The notes: generated from the sequence alone by a model not told the origin. A DNA stretch of 38,953 nucleotides from CAYJFG01 sp051881695 (GCA_051881695.1 JBJEQJ010000022.1:1-38953); one strand, 5' to 3'. Counted from the first letter of the stretch, positions 6,617 to 16,200 are shown. Translations and numbers: made by a program.

Positions 6617-8311
6617 TTATTTGTTAGGATTAAAGCTTCCCTTTAGCGATACGCTCTTGTTAAACACAAGCCTGCCGGGCGCTGAGTCCCTGTTGTCTAC
6701 GCAGAAGTAGCCGATACGCATAAACTGAAAATGTGCGGGAGCTTCTGCTTTTTCAAGGCTTTTTTCCGCCTTGCAGTTTTCAAGCGTTACAAGCGACTGC
6801 GGATTTAAATAATCAAGGAAATTCTTGTCGCCGGTGTCCGGGTCGGGCACTGTGAACAGATTATCGTACTGCCTTACCTCTGCGTCAATTGCAGTTGCGG
6901 CGTCAACCCAGTGTATGGTGCTTTTTATCTTTCTGCCGTCGGGTGCGTTGCCGCCTCGGCTTTCGGGGTCATATGTTGCGTAAACCTCGGTTACGTTGCC
7001 GTTTTCGTCCTTTTTACAGCCTGTGCATTTAACAATATAAGTTGATTTTAAGCGCACCTCGTTGCCGGGGAACAGACGGAAGTATTTTTTTACCGGCTCT
7101 TCCATAAAGTCCTCACGCTCAATATAAAGCTCTCTTGAGAAGGTAATCTCTCGTGTGCCGTCCTGCGGTCTGTTCGGGTTGTTTTCAACCTCGAAGGTTT
7201 CGGTCTTGCCCTCCTCATAATTTGTGATGATAAGCTTTATCGGGTCAAGCACAACCATTGCGCGCTGTGCTCTTTCGTTTAAGTCCTCACGCAGGCAATA
7301 CTCCAAAAATCCGTATTCAACTATGCTGTTCACCTTAGAAACGCCTATTCTGTCGCAGAAATTGCGTATTGACTGCGGTGTGTAGCCGCGGCGTCTGAGT
7401 CCGCACAGCGTGGGCATACGGGGGTCGTCCCAGCCGCTTACATAGCCTTCCTCAACAAGCGTTCTCAGCTTGCGCTTGCTCATAACGGTGTTGTTTATTC
7501 CGAGGCGTGCAAACTCAATCTGTCTGGGCTTTGCAGGTGCTGTTATGTTGCTTATAACCCAGTCGTAAAGCGGGCGGTGATCCTCAAATTCAAGCGAGCA
7601 AAGCGAATGTGTAACGCCCTCAATGGCGTCCTCAATCGGGTGGGCAAAGTCATACATCGGGTAAATACACCACTTGTCGCCCGTTCTGTGGTGAGAAATA
7701 CGGTTTATTCTGTAAATTACCGGGTCACGCATATTAAAGTTGCCGGAGGCAAGGTCAATTTTTGCACGGAGAGTCATTTTTCCGTCCTCAAATTCTCCGG
7801 CTCTCATACGTCTGAAAAGGTCAAGACTCTCTTCTGCCGGTCTGTCACGATATGGACTTGTAGCAGGAGTAGACAAATCACCCCTGTTTTCACGCATCTC
7901 CTCAGGGGAAAGCTCGCAAACATATGCAAGCCCCTTGTTTATAAGCTCCTCGGCAAAGCCATACATCTGCTCAAAATACTCAGAGGCAAAGTAAAATCTG
8001 TCGCCCCAGTCAAAGCCGAGCCACTTGATGTCCTCCTTTATGGCGTCAACATACTCAACGTCCTCTTTTGTCGGGTTTGTGTCGTCCATTCTTAAATTGC
8101 ACATTCCGCCGTACTTTTCTGCTGTGCCGAAATCTATGCATATCGCCTTTGCGTGGCCAATATGCAAATATCCGTTAGGCTCAGGCGGAAAGCGTGTGTG
8201 CACGGTCTTTCCCTCGTACTGTCCGCCCTTTGCAATGTCTTCATCTATAAAATCGTGAATAAAGTTAGCGTTATAAACCCTTTCTTCGTTTTCTGCTTTA
8301 ATTTCTGCCAT
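6617..8311 (-). CDS. glnS: glutaminyl-tRNA synthetase
   Basis: The 564-residue class I synthetase is close to the usual GlnRS length. The signature HTRFPPEPNGYLHIGHAKA contains the HIGH motif (residues 50-53), and the KMSKS equivalent is VMSKRKL. A GlnRS-type beta-barrel anticodon-binding region occupies the C-terminal half. The FPPEPNGYLHIGH form separates GlnRS from bacterial GluRS (APSPTG...). The enzyme charges tRNA(Gln) directly, so the amidotransferase route need not supply Gln-tRNA(Gln). The start at 8311 follows GGGGAGG. It lies 116 bp downstream of gltX on the same strand and is probably co-transcribed with it. Confidence 0.96.
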   Translation of the reverse strand: MAEIKAENEERVYNANFIHDFIDEDIAKGGQYEGKTVHTRFPPEPNGYLHIGHAKAICIDFGTAEKYGGMCNLRMDDTNPTKEDVEYVDAIKEDIKWLGFDWGDRFYFASEYFEQMYGFAEELINKGLAYVCELSPEEMRENRGDLSTPATSPYRDRPAEESLDLFRRMRAGEFEDGKMTLRAKIDLASGNFNMRDPVIYRINRISHHRTGDKWCIYPMYDFAHPIEDAIEGVTHSLCSLEFEDHRPLYDWVISNITAPAKPRQIEFARLGINNTVMSKRKLRTLVEEGYVSGWDDPRMPTLCGLRRRGYTPQSIRNFCDRIGVSKVNSIVEYGFLEYCLREDLNERAQRAMVVLDPIKLIITNYEEGKTETFEVENNPNRPQDGTREITFSRELYIEREDFMEEPVKKYFRLFPGNEVRLKSTYIVKCTGCKKDENGNVTEVYATYDPESRGGNAPDGRKIKSTIHWVDAATAIDAEVRQYDNLFTVPDPDTGDKNFLDYLNPQSLVTLENCKAEKSLEKAEAPAHFQFMRIGYFCVDNRDSAPGRLVFNKSVSLKGSFNPNK

Positions 8312-8427
8312 ATCTTTTCCTCCCCAAATGGTAGTGTTATCTGTTGGTATGCCGCCATACAGCCGCCCCTGTTAAAGGCAGGTAAGCCGCAGGGTATGGG
8401 TGTGGTCTGTTCGGTGTTTCCCTAATA

Positions 8428-9882
8428 TCAATCAAATTTTTTAAGTCCCTCGGTCATTCTTCTGAGCGACTCGTCCCTGCCTAAAATCTCCAAAATTTCT
8501 ATCGCACCGCCCGGTGTTACCGTTTTGCCGGAAACTGCAATTCTTGCCGGCCACATAACCGTTCCGTTTTTAACATTGAGCTTTTGGGCAAGTCCGATAA
8601 GTGCGTCGTGAATACTGTCGTGCGTCCACTGCTCAAGAGCTGAAAGCTCGTCTATTACCGCCCTTAGCATAACGGGCGAATTTTCTTCTGTTGTTTTGCT
8701 TTTTTTGTTTATAAAAAGCTCTTTGCCGTATTCCGGTTGGTTTACAAGGAAATCTATCATTTGCGGAATTTCCGAAAGCTTTGTAACCCTTTGCTGTAAA
8801 ATAGAAGCAACAAGGTTAAAATCAGCCTCTTTGCCGCCGAACACCTGCTTAAAGTACGGCGTTGCAAGCTGTGCAAATTCCTCTGTGGTCATAGCCTTAA
8901 TATATTCGCTGTTAAACCATGCAAGCTTGTCATAGTCAAAGACAGACGGAGATTTGCTTATTCCGTCAATGTTGAATGCTTTTGTAAGCTCGTCCAGTGT
9001 GAATATTTCTGTATTGTCTTTGGGACACCAGCCCAAAAGAGCAATATAGTTTATTATTGCCTGCGGCAAATAGCCGTCTTCTATAAGAGCCTCAAAGGTT
9101 GTGCTTCCGTGGCGTTTGGAAAGCTTAGATACGCTTCCGTCCTCGTTCTTGCCCATAATAAGCGGCAGGTGCACATATGTGGGAATTTCCCAGCCGAAAG
9201 CCTCATAAAGCAGATTGTATTTCGGTGTGGAGCTTAAATACTCACAGCCTCTTACAACGTGCGTTATGCCCATTGTGTGGTCGTCAATTACATTTGCAAA
9301 GTTGTATGTCGGGTATCCGTCAGATTTTATAAGTATCTGATCCTGAAGCTCGCTGTTCGGTGTAGTAATGCTTCCGAATACTGCATCCTCAAAGGTTGTG
9401 CTGCCCTCTGTCGGCATTTTCTGCCTTATAACATACGGCACGCCCTGAGCCAAAAGCCTGTCAATTTCCTCCTGAGGTAAATCTCTGCAATGTCTGTCAT
9501 AGCCGCCGCCCTCTGTTTCCTCAGAAACCTTTTCAAGCCTTTCCTTTGTGCAGAAGCAACGGTACGCCTTGCCCTCGTCTATAAGCTTTTGTGCGTACGG
9601 CAAATACATATCCTTGCGCTCGCTTTGCACATACGGACCGTAATCGCCGCCGATGTCGGGGCCTTCGTCGTGCTTTAGTCCTGCTGTTTCCATCGTTTTA
9701 TATATTACGTCAACTGCACCCTCAACAAGGCGTTCTCTGTCGGTATCCTCAATTCTTAAAACAAAGCTGCCCTGCTGCGACTTTGCTATTAAATATTCAT
9801 ATAATGCCGTTCGCAAATTGCCGACGTGCATAAAGCCCGTCGGACTCGGCGCGTATCTTGTGCGTACCTTACCGCTGCTCAT
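8428..9882 (-). CDS. gltX: glutamyl-tRNA synthetase
   Basis: The 484-residue bacterial-type GluRS has the N-terminal TRYAPSPTGFMHVGNLRTA signature (HIGH equivalent HVGN, near residue 19). The KMSKS equivalent is SVSKLSKRHGSTT, followed by an alpha-helical C-terminal anticodon-binding region. It attaches glutamate to tRNA(Glu). I placed the start at 9882 because GGAGGG lies 8 nt upstream; an in-frame ATG 18 bp earlier has no such site. It is the first gene of a gltX-glnS minus-strand unit. With GlnRS adjacent, this GluRS may be discriminating for tRNA(Glu), but that cannot be decided from motifs alone. Confidence 0.96.
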   Translation of the reverse strand: MSSGKVRTRYAPSPTGFMHVGNLRTALYEYLIAKSQQGSFVLRIEDTDRERLVEGAVDVIYKTMETAGLKHDEGPDIGGDYGPYVQSERKDMYLPYAQKLIDEGKAYRCFCTKERLEKVSEETEGGGYDRHCRDLPQEEIDRLLAQGVPYVIRQKMPTEGSTTFEDAVFGSITTPNSELQDQILIKSDGYPTYNFANVIDDHTMGITHVVRGCEYLSSTPKYNLLYEAFGWEIPTYVHLPLIMGKNEDGSVSKLSKRHGSTTFEALIEDGYLPQAIINYIALLGWCPKDNTEIFTLDELTKAFNIDGISKSPSVFDYDKLAWFNSEYIKAMTTEEFAQLATPYFKQVFGGKEADFNLVASILQQRVTKLSEIPQMIDFLVNQPEYGKELFINKKSKTTEENSPVMLRAVIDELSALEQWTHDSIHDALIGLAQKLNVKNGTVMWPARIAVSGKTVTPGGAIEILEILGRDESLRRMTEGLKKFD

Positions 9883-9929
9883 TTTCTGTTCCCTCCGCAT
9901 AATAAATAAAGATAAAACTATTAAAAATT

Positions 9930-9958
9930 ATTATATCAAATTGTCTGTGCGTTTTAAA
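9930..9958 (-). promoter_or_regulatory. probable promoter of gltX-glnS, in the 314-bp gap before gltX
   Basis: On the minus strand an extended -10 (TGA-TATAAT, with TATAAT at 9935-9930) lies 17 bp from TTTAAA (9958-9953). No T-box motif or aminoacyl-tRNA-responsive leader was seen between it and gltX. The rest of the gap (9960-10196) has no convincing gene, only the imperfect hairpin at 10094-10147 described in findings. Confidence 0.5.
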
Positions 9959-10196
9959 GACTTTTTTAAAATTTTGTTCGGCAAAGCCTTTTCTGACGTA
10001 ATTTAAAGAGAGCCTGTTCTCGTTTTTTCTCTTCCTGTTTCCTTAGATGTAAAAATGAGTTATTGTTTGAATAATTGAGCATAAAAGAAAGGAGGGACCG
10101 CATAAAGAAGAATGGTTTACCCCAAATCCCCCTTTTTATGCTGTCCCAAGGTATTGATTAATTCAACAGTATGATTTAATGTACGGAAGAATAATA

Positions 10197-10628
10197 TTAC
10201 TCCTCTTCCTCCGGTTCAGATACCTCCTGCGTTTTATCCTCGCAGGCGTCCTCATCGTCATAAGAACAGCATACCGTAATATCTCCGCCGTCTGCTTCCT
10301 CTTCCTCGATTGCGGAGAAGTCCTCACAGCAGCACGCCTGAGCCTGCTCTATCATCAGGTCCTTGTAGCGCTGTACCGCCTTTTTCATTCTGGCGGAGGA
10401 TTTGTCGATAGTTTCGCAGTAAAGCTTGTTTTGCTCGTTGCTGTCAGTATCTCTTAAATTATTATAGTAGTATTTGCCCAGCATAATGTAAGACTTGTCC
10501 ATAAGCTCGGCTTCGTTTCGCATAACCAATCTTAAACGGTTTTGCTGTGCCTGTATTCTGTTTTTTTCAACAACATATTCTACAGCGTCAGCCATTGCGT
10601 TGCTTATAATAGATAATACCTTCATCAT
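10197..10628 (-). CDS. hypothetical protein with acidic, Cys-rich tail
   Basis: I do not recognise this 143-residue protein. The start at 10628 (MMKVLSIISNAMADAVEYVV) has AAGGAG 7 nt upstream. Residues 1-100 are predicted helical and rich in charged residues (EKNRIQAQQNRLRL, later DKSSARMKKAVQRYKDL), so a coiled coil or helical bundle is likely. The tail (about 104-143) holds a CCC triplet, a CC pair and another Cys in a strongly Asp/Glu-rich stretch that ends in four Glu. Metal binding or protein interaction is possible but not shown. It is divergent from the CpXC-domain gene. Confidence 0.7.
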   Translation of the reverse strand: MMKVLSIISNAMADAVEYVVEKNRIQAQQNRLRLVMRNEAELMDKSYIMLGKYYYNNLRDTDSNEQNKLYCETIDKSSARMKKAVQRYKDLMIEQAQACCCEDFSAIEEEEADGGDITVCCSYDDEDACEDKTQEVSEPEEEE

Positions 10629-10941
10629 AATTTTCTCCTTACTCTTTCTGCCGCTGTAAATAGCGCAGTATTTGCAGGGCATAGCATTTATAATAATATT
10701 ATTGCAGAAATTTCCGCCAAGGTCAATATTAAAATGTGAAAATTTATTATTAATATTCCCAAAATATATACGGGACTGTTCAAAAGGGTGTTTTTGTGCT
10801 ATACTGTATGTACGTTCAAAAATAAAGCAAAGCTTTAAATGCTGTAACTCAAGCTTACTGCATTTTCCGGATTTGCAGCTGATTCAAGACGATAATTACA
10901 GATGTATTTTACATAAAGATATTTACGGGAAGGTATGCGCT

Positions 10942-11610
10942 ATGTCGTTAAGTGAGCTTAGAACAATAAACTGCCCTAACTGCGGCGGTCAAAATAAGGT
11001 TGTAGTATATCAGAGTATTAATCCCTCTGACGACGCTACGTTAAGACGGGACGTGTTAAACGACAGTCTTTTTGTGTACAAGTGCTCGCACTGCGGCTAT
11101 ACCGCAAGGCTTGAATATCCGGTTTTATATAATGATGAAAAAAACAGATTTATGATTTATTACATACCGAACAGCGACAGACAGCACCTGACAGACAGAG
11201 TGCTGGAAAGGGACAATATTAACATAGCTCCCATTAAAAAACGGTTGGTGTCCGGCAATAACTCGTTTAAGGAAAAGATAATCCTGTTTGAGGCAGGGCT
11301 TGACGATATGGCGGCGGAGCTTACAAAGCTTGCGCTCAGGGCGGCGATAAAACGGCAGGACCATATGGACGTGCGCGACGGATATTTTTCTGTTTACGGT
11401 GCAGGTAAAATAGGCTTTACGTTTTTTACAACGGAGCTTAACAAGCCGCTTGTAAAAAGCACGAGAATGCAGGTTTATCATAAGTCTGCAAGCATAGTAA
11501 ACAGGCTTGCAAAAAAAGAAAAAACTGCGCGAGGCTTTGTGAAAATTGACAGAGCGTGGGCGGAGGAAATTTTATACAGATACAGAAAATACGGCTTTGA
11601 GCAGCAGTAG
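10942..11610 (+). CDS. CpXC-domain protein
   Basis: The 222-residue protein has an N-terminal CpXC domain: C11-P-N-C14 pairs with C48-S-H-C51, a zinc-ribbon-like arrangement, and the domain continues through LEYPVLYNDEKNRFMIYYIP. The rest (about 80-222) is predicted mixed alpha/beta and is not recognised. The family function is unknown. The start at 10942 was chosen because GGGAAGG precedes it and because homology-like sequence begins there; the open frame upstream to 10672 looks non-coding. Its stop codon forms the loop edge of a strong terminator hairpin. Confidence 0.85.
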   Translation: MSLSELRTINCPNCGGQNKVVVYQSINPSDDATLRRDVLNDSLFVYKCSHCGYTARLEYPVLYNDEKNRFMIYYIPNSDRQHLTDRVLERDNINIAPIKKRLVSGNNSFKEKIILFEAGLDDMAAELTKLALRAAIKRQDHMDVRDGYFSVYGAGKIGFTFFTTELNKPLVKSTRMQVYHKSASIVNRLAKKEKTARGFVKIDRAWAEEILYRYRKYGFEQQ

Positions 11611-11630
11611 CTCAAGGCCGTAAATTTTTT
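11591..11630 (+). terminator. terminator overlapping the CpXC gene stop codon
   Basis: ACGGCTTTGAG (11591-11601) pairs with CTCAAGGCCGT (11611-11621), with one T-G wobble. The loop (11602-11610) contains the TAG stop. TTTTTT follows at 11625-11630. The 5-prime arm is therefore coding sequence for the last residues of the protein. Confidence 0.88.
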
Positions 11631-11741
11631 ATATGAAAAAGGCAGAAATTAATTATAAAAAATAAATTCATAAAAAAACAAATGTAAAATTTTGATATAT
11701 AATAATTTATAAAAACATAAAAACAATTCATCATATTTTTA

Positions 11742-11770
11742 TTGACATATGATAAAGGTAATGATATAAT
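11742..11770 (+). promoter_or_regulatory. perfect consensus sigma-A promoter
   Basis: TTGACA (11742-11747), a 17-bp spacer and TATAAT (11765-11770) exactly match the consensus. It lies 55 bp before the start at 11826, within AT-rich sequence. Confidence 0.9.
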
Positions 11771-11825
11771 CTAATTAAGAAAAATAAACTAAATTTTCTG
11801 TATATGTTGAAAGGTGGTATGTATT

Positions 11826-12635
11826 ATGTGCAAAAAAACAAAAAAGCACATATTCAGGTATATTATTATTTTTGTTCTTGTAATTTGCGCAGGCGTGCTG
11901 TGCGGATTTTCACTTACACAAACAGGGCAGTCTGCCTTTGGCAGAACAATGGATTTATTTAAGCAGAATTCAACAAAGCAAATCACCTTAACCGAAGGAG
12001 CAATCGGCACGGTTACCTATAAAGAAACAATGAACCGTACAGATACACAGGCATTTGCAAGAAGCGACAGCTACGGAACTTATGATGTTTATACTGATAA
12101 CAACGGTGATGAATACAGCTTTTTGACAAATTCAGACTTATTATGCGGTTATAAAGCTTATGATGCGTCTGACGAGATGGCATATTCAGTAGATGCAATT
12201 TCCTCGCAGGAGGCAAGGGAAGCGGCTGATAAATTTGTTTCCTCAGTTTTGGGCGATGACCCGCGCGAATATGCTTATGAGGATATTCTTCTTCAGGGCG
12301 GAGATATGTATTATGTAACATATGTTTCTTGTATCAACGGTATAAAAACCGATGACGAGTGCGTAGTATGGGTTCGCCCCTCAAACGGAGAAATAGCCGC
12401 ATGGCATGCCTTTAACAGAGGAAGATATGACGGGTATGAAAACCAAAGCGTGGCTGTAAATTCAGCCAAGGCAAGGCTTGAAGAGCAAATACCGCTTGTG
12501 AAATCGCCGGACTATGAAGTTTTTGACCAATATATAACCAAAACCGACGATGGAAAGCTTGTTATGCACTATGATATTGTTCATACCGATGGCGGTGCGG
12601 AGCATACAAGCACGGCGGAAATACCGCTGCAATAA
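11826..12635 (+). CDS. membrane-anchored extracytoplasmic protein, possibly PepSY-like
   Basis: The 269-residue protein starts at 11826, with AAGGTGG 8 nt upstream; a GTG at 11814 overlaps that site and was rejected. Basic residues (CKKTKKHIFR) precede one hydrophobic segment (about 10-30), followed by a long polar domain, so it is exported and probably tethered. Residues about 120-200 (SSQEAREAADKFV..., then DMYYVTYVSCINGI and VVWVRPSNGEIAAWHAF) have the helix-then-strand pattern of PepSY/YcdB-like domains. That is a weak resemblance. It is the first gene of a two-gene unit under a consensus promoter, 13 bp before the next start. Confidence 0.72.
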   Translation: MCKKTKKHIFRYIIIFVLVICAGVLCGFSLTQTGQSAFGRTMDLFKQNSTKQITLTEGAIGTVTYKETMNRTDTQAFARSDSYGTYDVYTDNNGDEYSFLTNSDLLCGYKAYDASDEMAYSVDAISSQEAREAADKFVSSVLGDDPREYAYEDILLQGGDMYYVTYVSCINGIKTDDECVVWVRPSNGEIAAWHAFNRGRYDGYENQSVAVNSAKARLEEQIPLVKSPDYEVFDQYITKTDDGKLVMHYDIVHTDGGAEHTSTAEIPLQ

Positions 12636-12648
12636 CGAGGAGACTTTT

Positions 12649-13119
12649 ATGACTAAAGCAAAAAAACGCATAATATGCGTTGCTGTATGCTGCGTGCTGT
12701 TTGCTGTCTCGGCAGGAGTAACATACTTGGTTATTAATTGGAACAGTATTTTTACTGCGCCAAGTCCCTACCAGAATACACATTCAGATATATCCTTTCC
12801 GAACGCAGTGAGCGCCAAAGCGGAATTCAGAGGTGTTCCCACCAACGGTATTGCGCAGGGTAATATTATTGAGATGGAATTTCCTGATAAAGAGTCTGCA
12901 AAAAAGCTATATGAGCTTGAACAGTGGGCGAACGACTATGAAGATGACAAGACGCTGAAGATAATCCCTTGGGAAATGACGGTGACATATGCGCTTTCAG
13001 ACGGAGAAACGGTGCAGCGCAAATATCGGAAATTTGCCCGGGAGGAGATGCTTGCAGATTTTATAGAAAAGAATAAGGAGAATATATCTGCAACAAGATC
13101 GCTTTTTCCTGACTCCTGA
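12649..13119 (+). CDS. small membrane-anchored hypothetical protein
   Basis: I do not recognise this 156-residue protein. The start at 12649 follows GAGGAG 6 nt upstream; the longer open frame to 12550 overlaps the preceding gene and was rejected. KAKKRIICVAVCCVLFAVSAGVTYLVI forms one N-terminal membrane segment or signal anchor; the remaining 120 residues are polar and extracytoplasmic. It is co-transcribed with the previous gene, and both have the same single-anchor layout, so they may act together at the cell surface. A strong terminator follows. Confidence 0.72.
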   Translation: MTKAKKRIICVAVCCVLFAVSAGVTYLVINWNSIFTAPSPYQNTHSDISFPNAVSAKAEFRGVPTNGIAQGNIIEMEFPDKESAKKLYELEQWANDYEDDKTLKIIPWEMTVTYALSDGETVQRKYRKFAREEMLADFIEKNKENISATRSLFPDS

Positions 13120-13154
13120 ACGCATAATTTATAGAATAAGATTTATAGAACAAG

Positions 13155-13208
13155 AACCCCCCGAAGGGCAATGCACAATGATTGTCCTTCGGGGGGTTAT
13201 GCTGTTTT
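13155..13208. terminator. terminator between the hypothetical gene and purL
   Basis: AACCCCCCGAAGG (13155-13167) pairs with CCTTCGGGGGGTT (13186-13198), and the stem extends inward through CAA/TTG. TTTTTT lies at 13203-13208 on the plus strand. It may serve the convergent purL less efficiently, because the minus-strand side lacks a continuous T-run. Confidence 0.85.
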
Positions 13209-13213
13209 TTGTG

Positions 13214-16200
13214 TTACTTAAAATAAGCTACGCCGCTTTCAAATATTTTTTGATCCTTTTCAAAAGGAATATTTGCATACAGATTTTCGCCCTTGCGCTC
13301 GGAGTGTCCCATTTTGCCCAGAACTCTTCCGTCGGGGCTTGTAATGCCCTCTATGGCGCATACAGAGCCGTTTACGTTAAATGCAATATCGTCGGACGGC
13401 TTGCCGTTTAAGTCAACGTACTGTGTTGCAACCTGTCCGTTTTCTATAAGCCTTTTGAGTACGTCGTCATTTGCAACGAATCTGCCCTCACCGTGAGATA
13501 CAGGCACAGCGAACACATCGCCTGCGTTTACCTTTGAAAGCCAGGGCGACTTTACAGACGTTACCCTTGTGTATGCCATGTGAGATATATGTCTGCCGAT
13601 TGAATTGAAGGTAAGGGTCGGGTCGTCAGGCTTAATGTCGGTTATTTCGCCGTACGGAACAAGTCCCAGCTTTATAAGCGCCTGGAAGCCGTTGCATATG
13701 CCCAGCATAAGTCCGTCACGGTTTTTAAGCAGCTCGTTAACGGCGTTTGCAATGCGCGGATTTCTGAAGGTTGTGGCTATAAACTTGCCTGAGCCTGCCG
13801 GCTCGTCGCCGCCGCTGAAGCCACCCGGCAGCATAATAATCTGAGAATCGTTTATCATCTTCTCCATCTGCTCTATTGTCTGCTCAATATCGCTTGGAGT
13901 AAGGTTTTTAACTATTAAAATCTGCGGCTCTGCACCGGCCTTTTCAAAGGCTCTTGCTGTGTCTACCTCGCAGTTTGTTCCCGGGAAAGCAGGTATAAAC
14001 ACCTTTGGCTTTGCTGCTTTTATAGCAGGTGCTTTTGTGCTTCTCTGTGTGTAAAGCGGAATATCATAAGCTATCTTCGGGCAGTCTGCCTTTGTGGGGA
14101 ATACCTTTTCAAGCTTTTCGCTCCAGCTTTCTATAAGCTCGTCTATTGTAAGCCTTGCGGTAACAATATCTATTGCTTCATCGGCTGTTGTTCTTCCCAG
14201 GGTGTAATGTAAAACATCGTCTGAAAGGCTTGCACCGTCCTTAAGCTCCAGTATAAGGCTGCCGCCGTACGGAGCAAACAGCTCCTGCATAGTAAGCTCA
14301 TGGTCAAAATCAAAGCCAATCTTATTGCCGAAGCACATACGGCTTACAGCTGCTGCGGCGCCGCCCTCCCTTACAACAGACGCCGAAAGCACATTGCCCT
14401 GTGATATAAAGTCGTACAAAGCCTTATACATTTCTGTCAGCTTGTCCCACTGCGGCAGTTGAGAAGCCTTGCAGACAGGAACGGGAACATATATAACGGT
14501 TGAGCCTGACTTTTTAAATTCTGCCGAAATTGTCTTTGAAGCCTTTGTCATAGCAACGGCAAAGCTTACAAGGGTGGGGGGGACGTCTAAGTCCTCAAAC
14601 GAGCCGGACATACTGTCCTTACCGCCGATTGACGGAATGCCGAGCTTCAGCTGTGCCGTCATAGCACCAAGCAGTGCGGCGGCAGGCTTGCCCCAACGCT
14701 CCGGCTTGTCGTGCAGTCTTTCAAAATATTCCTGGAATGTAAGCCTTGCGGATAGCGGATTTGCGCCGATTGCAAGAAGCTTTGAAAGCGATTCAACTAC
14801 TGCATATGCTGAGCCGTGGTACGGACTCCAGCGTGATACGCCCGGAATATAGCCGAAGCTCATAGCGGTTGCGTCGTCTGTTTCTCCCTTTAAAAGCGGT
14901 ATTTTTGCCGCCATTGCCTCCTGCGGAGTAAGCTGGTACTTTCCGCCGAACGGCATTGTAACGGTTGCGGCGCCTATGCTTGCGTCGAAACGCTCTGCAA
15001 GACCAATCTGCGAGCAAACCTCAAGTCTGTTAAGATTTGCCTTGAACGCCTGCGCCTTGTCCAGATTTTTAAGCTCCTTCGGTACAGAGTTTCTGTAATT
15101 TTCTTCTTCCTTAGGAGCAGTAATATATGCCTTTGCTCTTTGGGTTACGCCGTTTGTGTTTAAAAACTCACGGCTCAAATCAACTATGGTGTCGCCTCTC
15201 CAATTCATTGTAAGGCGGGGACTTTCCGTAACAAGAGCAACTGCCGTTGCCTGCAGGTTTTCCTCTCTTGAAAGCTCTATAAACTTATTGACATCGTTTT
15301 TGTCAAGGACAACAGCCATACGCTCCTGAGATTCCGAAATAGCAAGCTCTGTGCCGTCAAGTCCCTCGTACTTTTTAGTAACCTTGTCAAGGTCAACCGT
15401 AAGACCGTCTGCAAGCTCGCCGATTGCAACGCATACGCCGCCTGCACCGAAATCGTTACAGCGTTTTATCATTGTAGATACTTCTTTATTTCTGAATAAT
15501 CTCTGAATTTTTCTTTCTGTAGGGGGATTACCCTTTTGTACCTCTGCGCCGCAGGTTTCAATGGAGTCCATTGTGTGTGCCTTGGAGGAGCCTGTTGCAC
15601 CGCCGCAGCCGTCTCTGCCTGTTGCGCCGCCCAGCAGCACGATAACGTCGCCGGGGCTTGGCACTTCTCTTATAACATTTTCCTTTGGGGATGCGCCGAT
15701 AACTGCGCCTATCTCCATTCTCTTTGCGGCATAGCCCTTGTCGTAAAGCTCTGTTACCTGTCCTGTTGCAAGACCTATCTGGTTGCCGTAGGAGCTGTAG
15801 CCCTGTGCCGCACCTGTTGTGATTTTTCTTGTGGGCAGCTTTCCTGCCATAGTGTCTTTAAAAGGTATTGTAGGGTCACCGCTGCCCGTTACACGCATAG
15901 CCTGATATACATACGCTCTGCCGGAAAGCGGATCTCTTATAGCTCCGCCCAGGCAGGTAGCCGCACCGCCGAAGGGTTCAATCTCTGTCGGGTGGTTATG
16001 AGTTTCGTTTTTAAACTGAACAAGCCATTTTTCCGTTTTGCCGTCAATTGTAACGGGAACCTCTATCGAGCAGGCGTTTATCTCCTCGCTTATATCAAGG
16101 TCGGGAATCTGGCCTCTCTTGCGTAAAAGCTTCATTCCTGTAAGGGCCATATCCATAAGGGAAACATCTCTTGTGCTGCCCTTTCCGTACAGCTCGTCCC

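Noticed and set aside
10672..10941. 90-residue N-terminal extension of the CpXC protein
   Set aside because: The peptide is unlike the family, overlaps the divergent promoter region, and a good start with ribosome binding site exists at 10942.
15536..16126. 196-codon plus-strand frame inside purL
   Set aside because: It is a shadow of the highly conserved purL coding strand; its composition (Cys-, Tyr- and Leu-rich) is artefactual.
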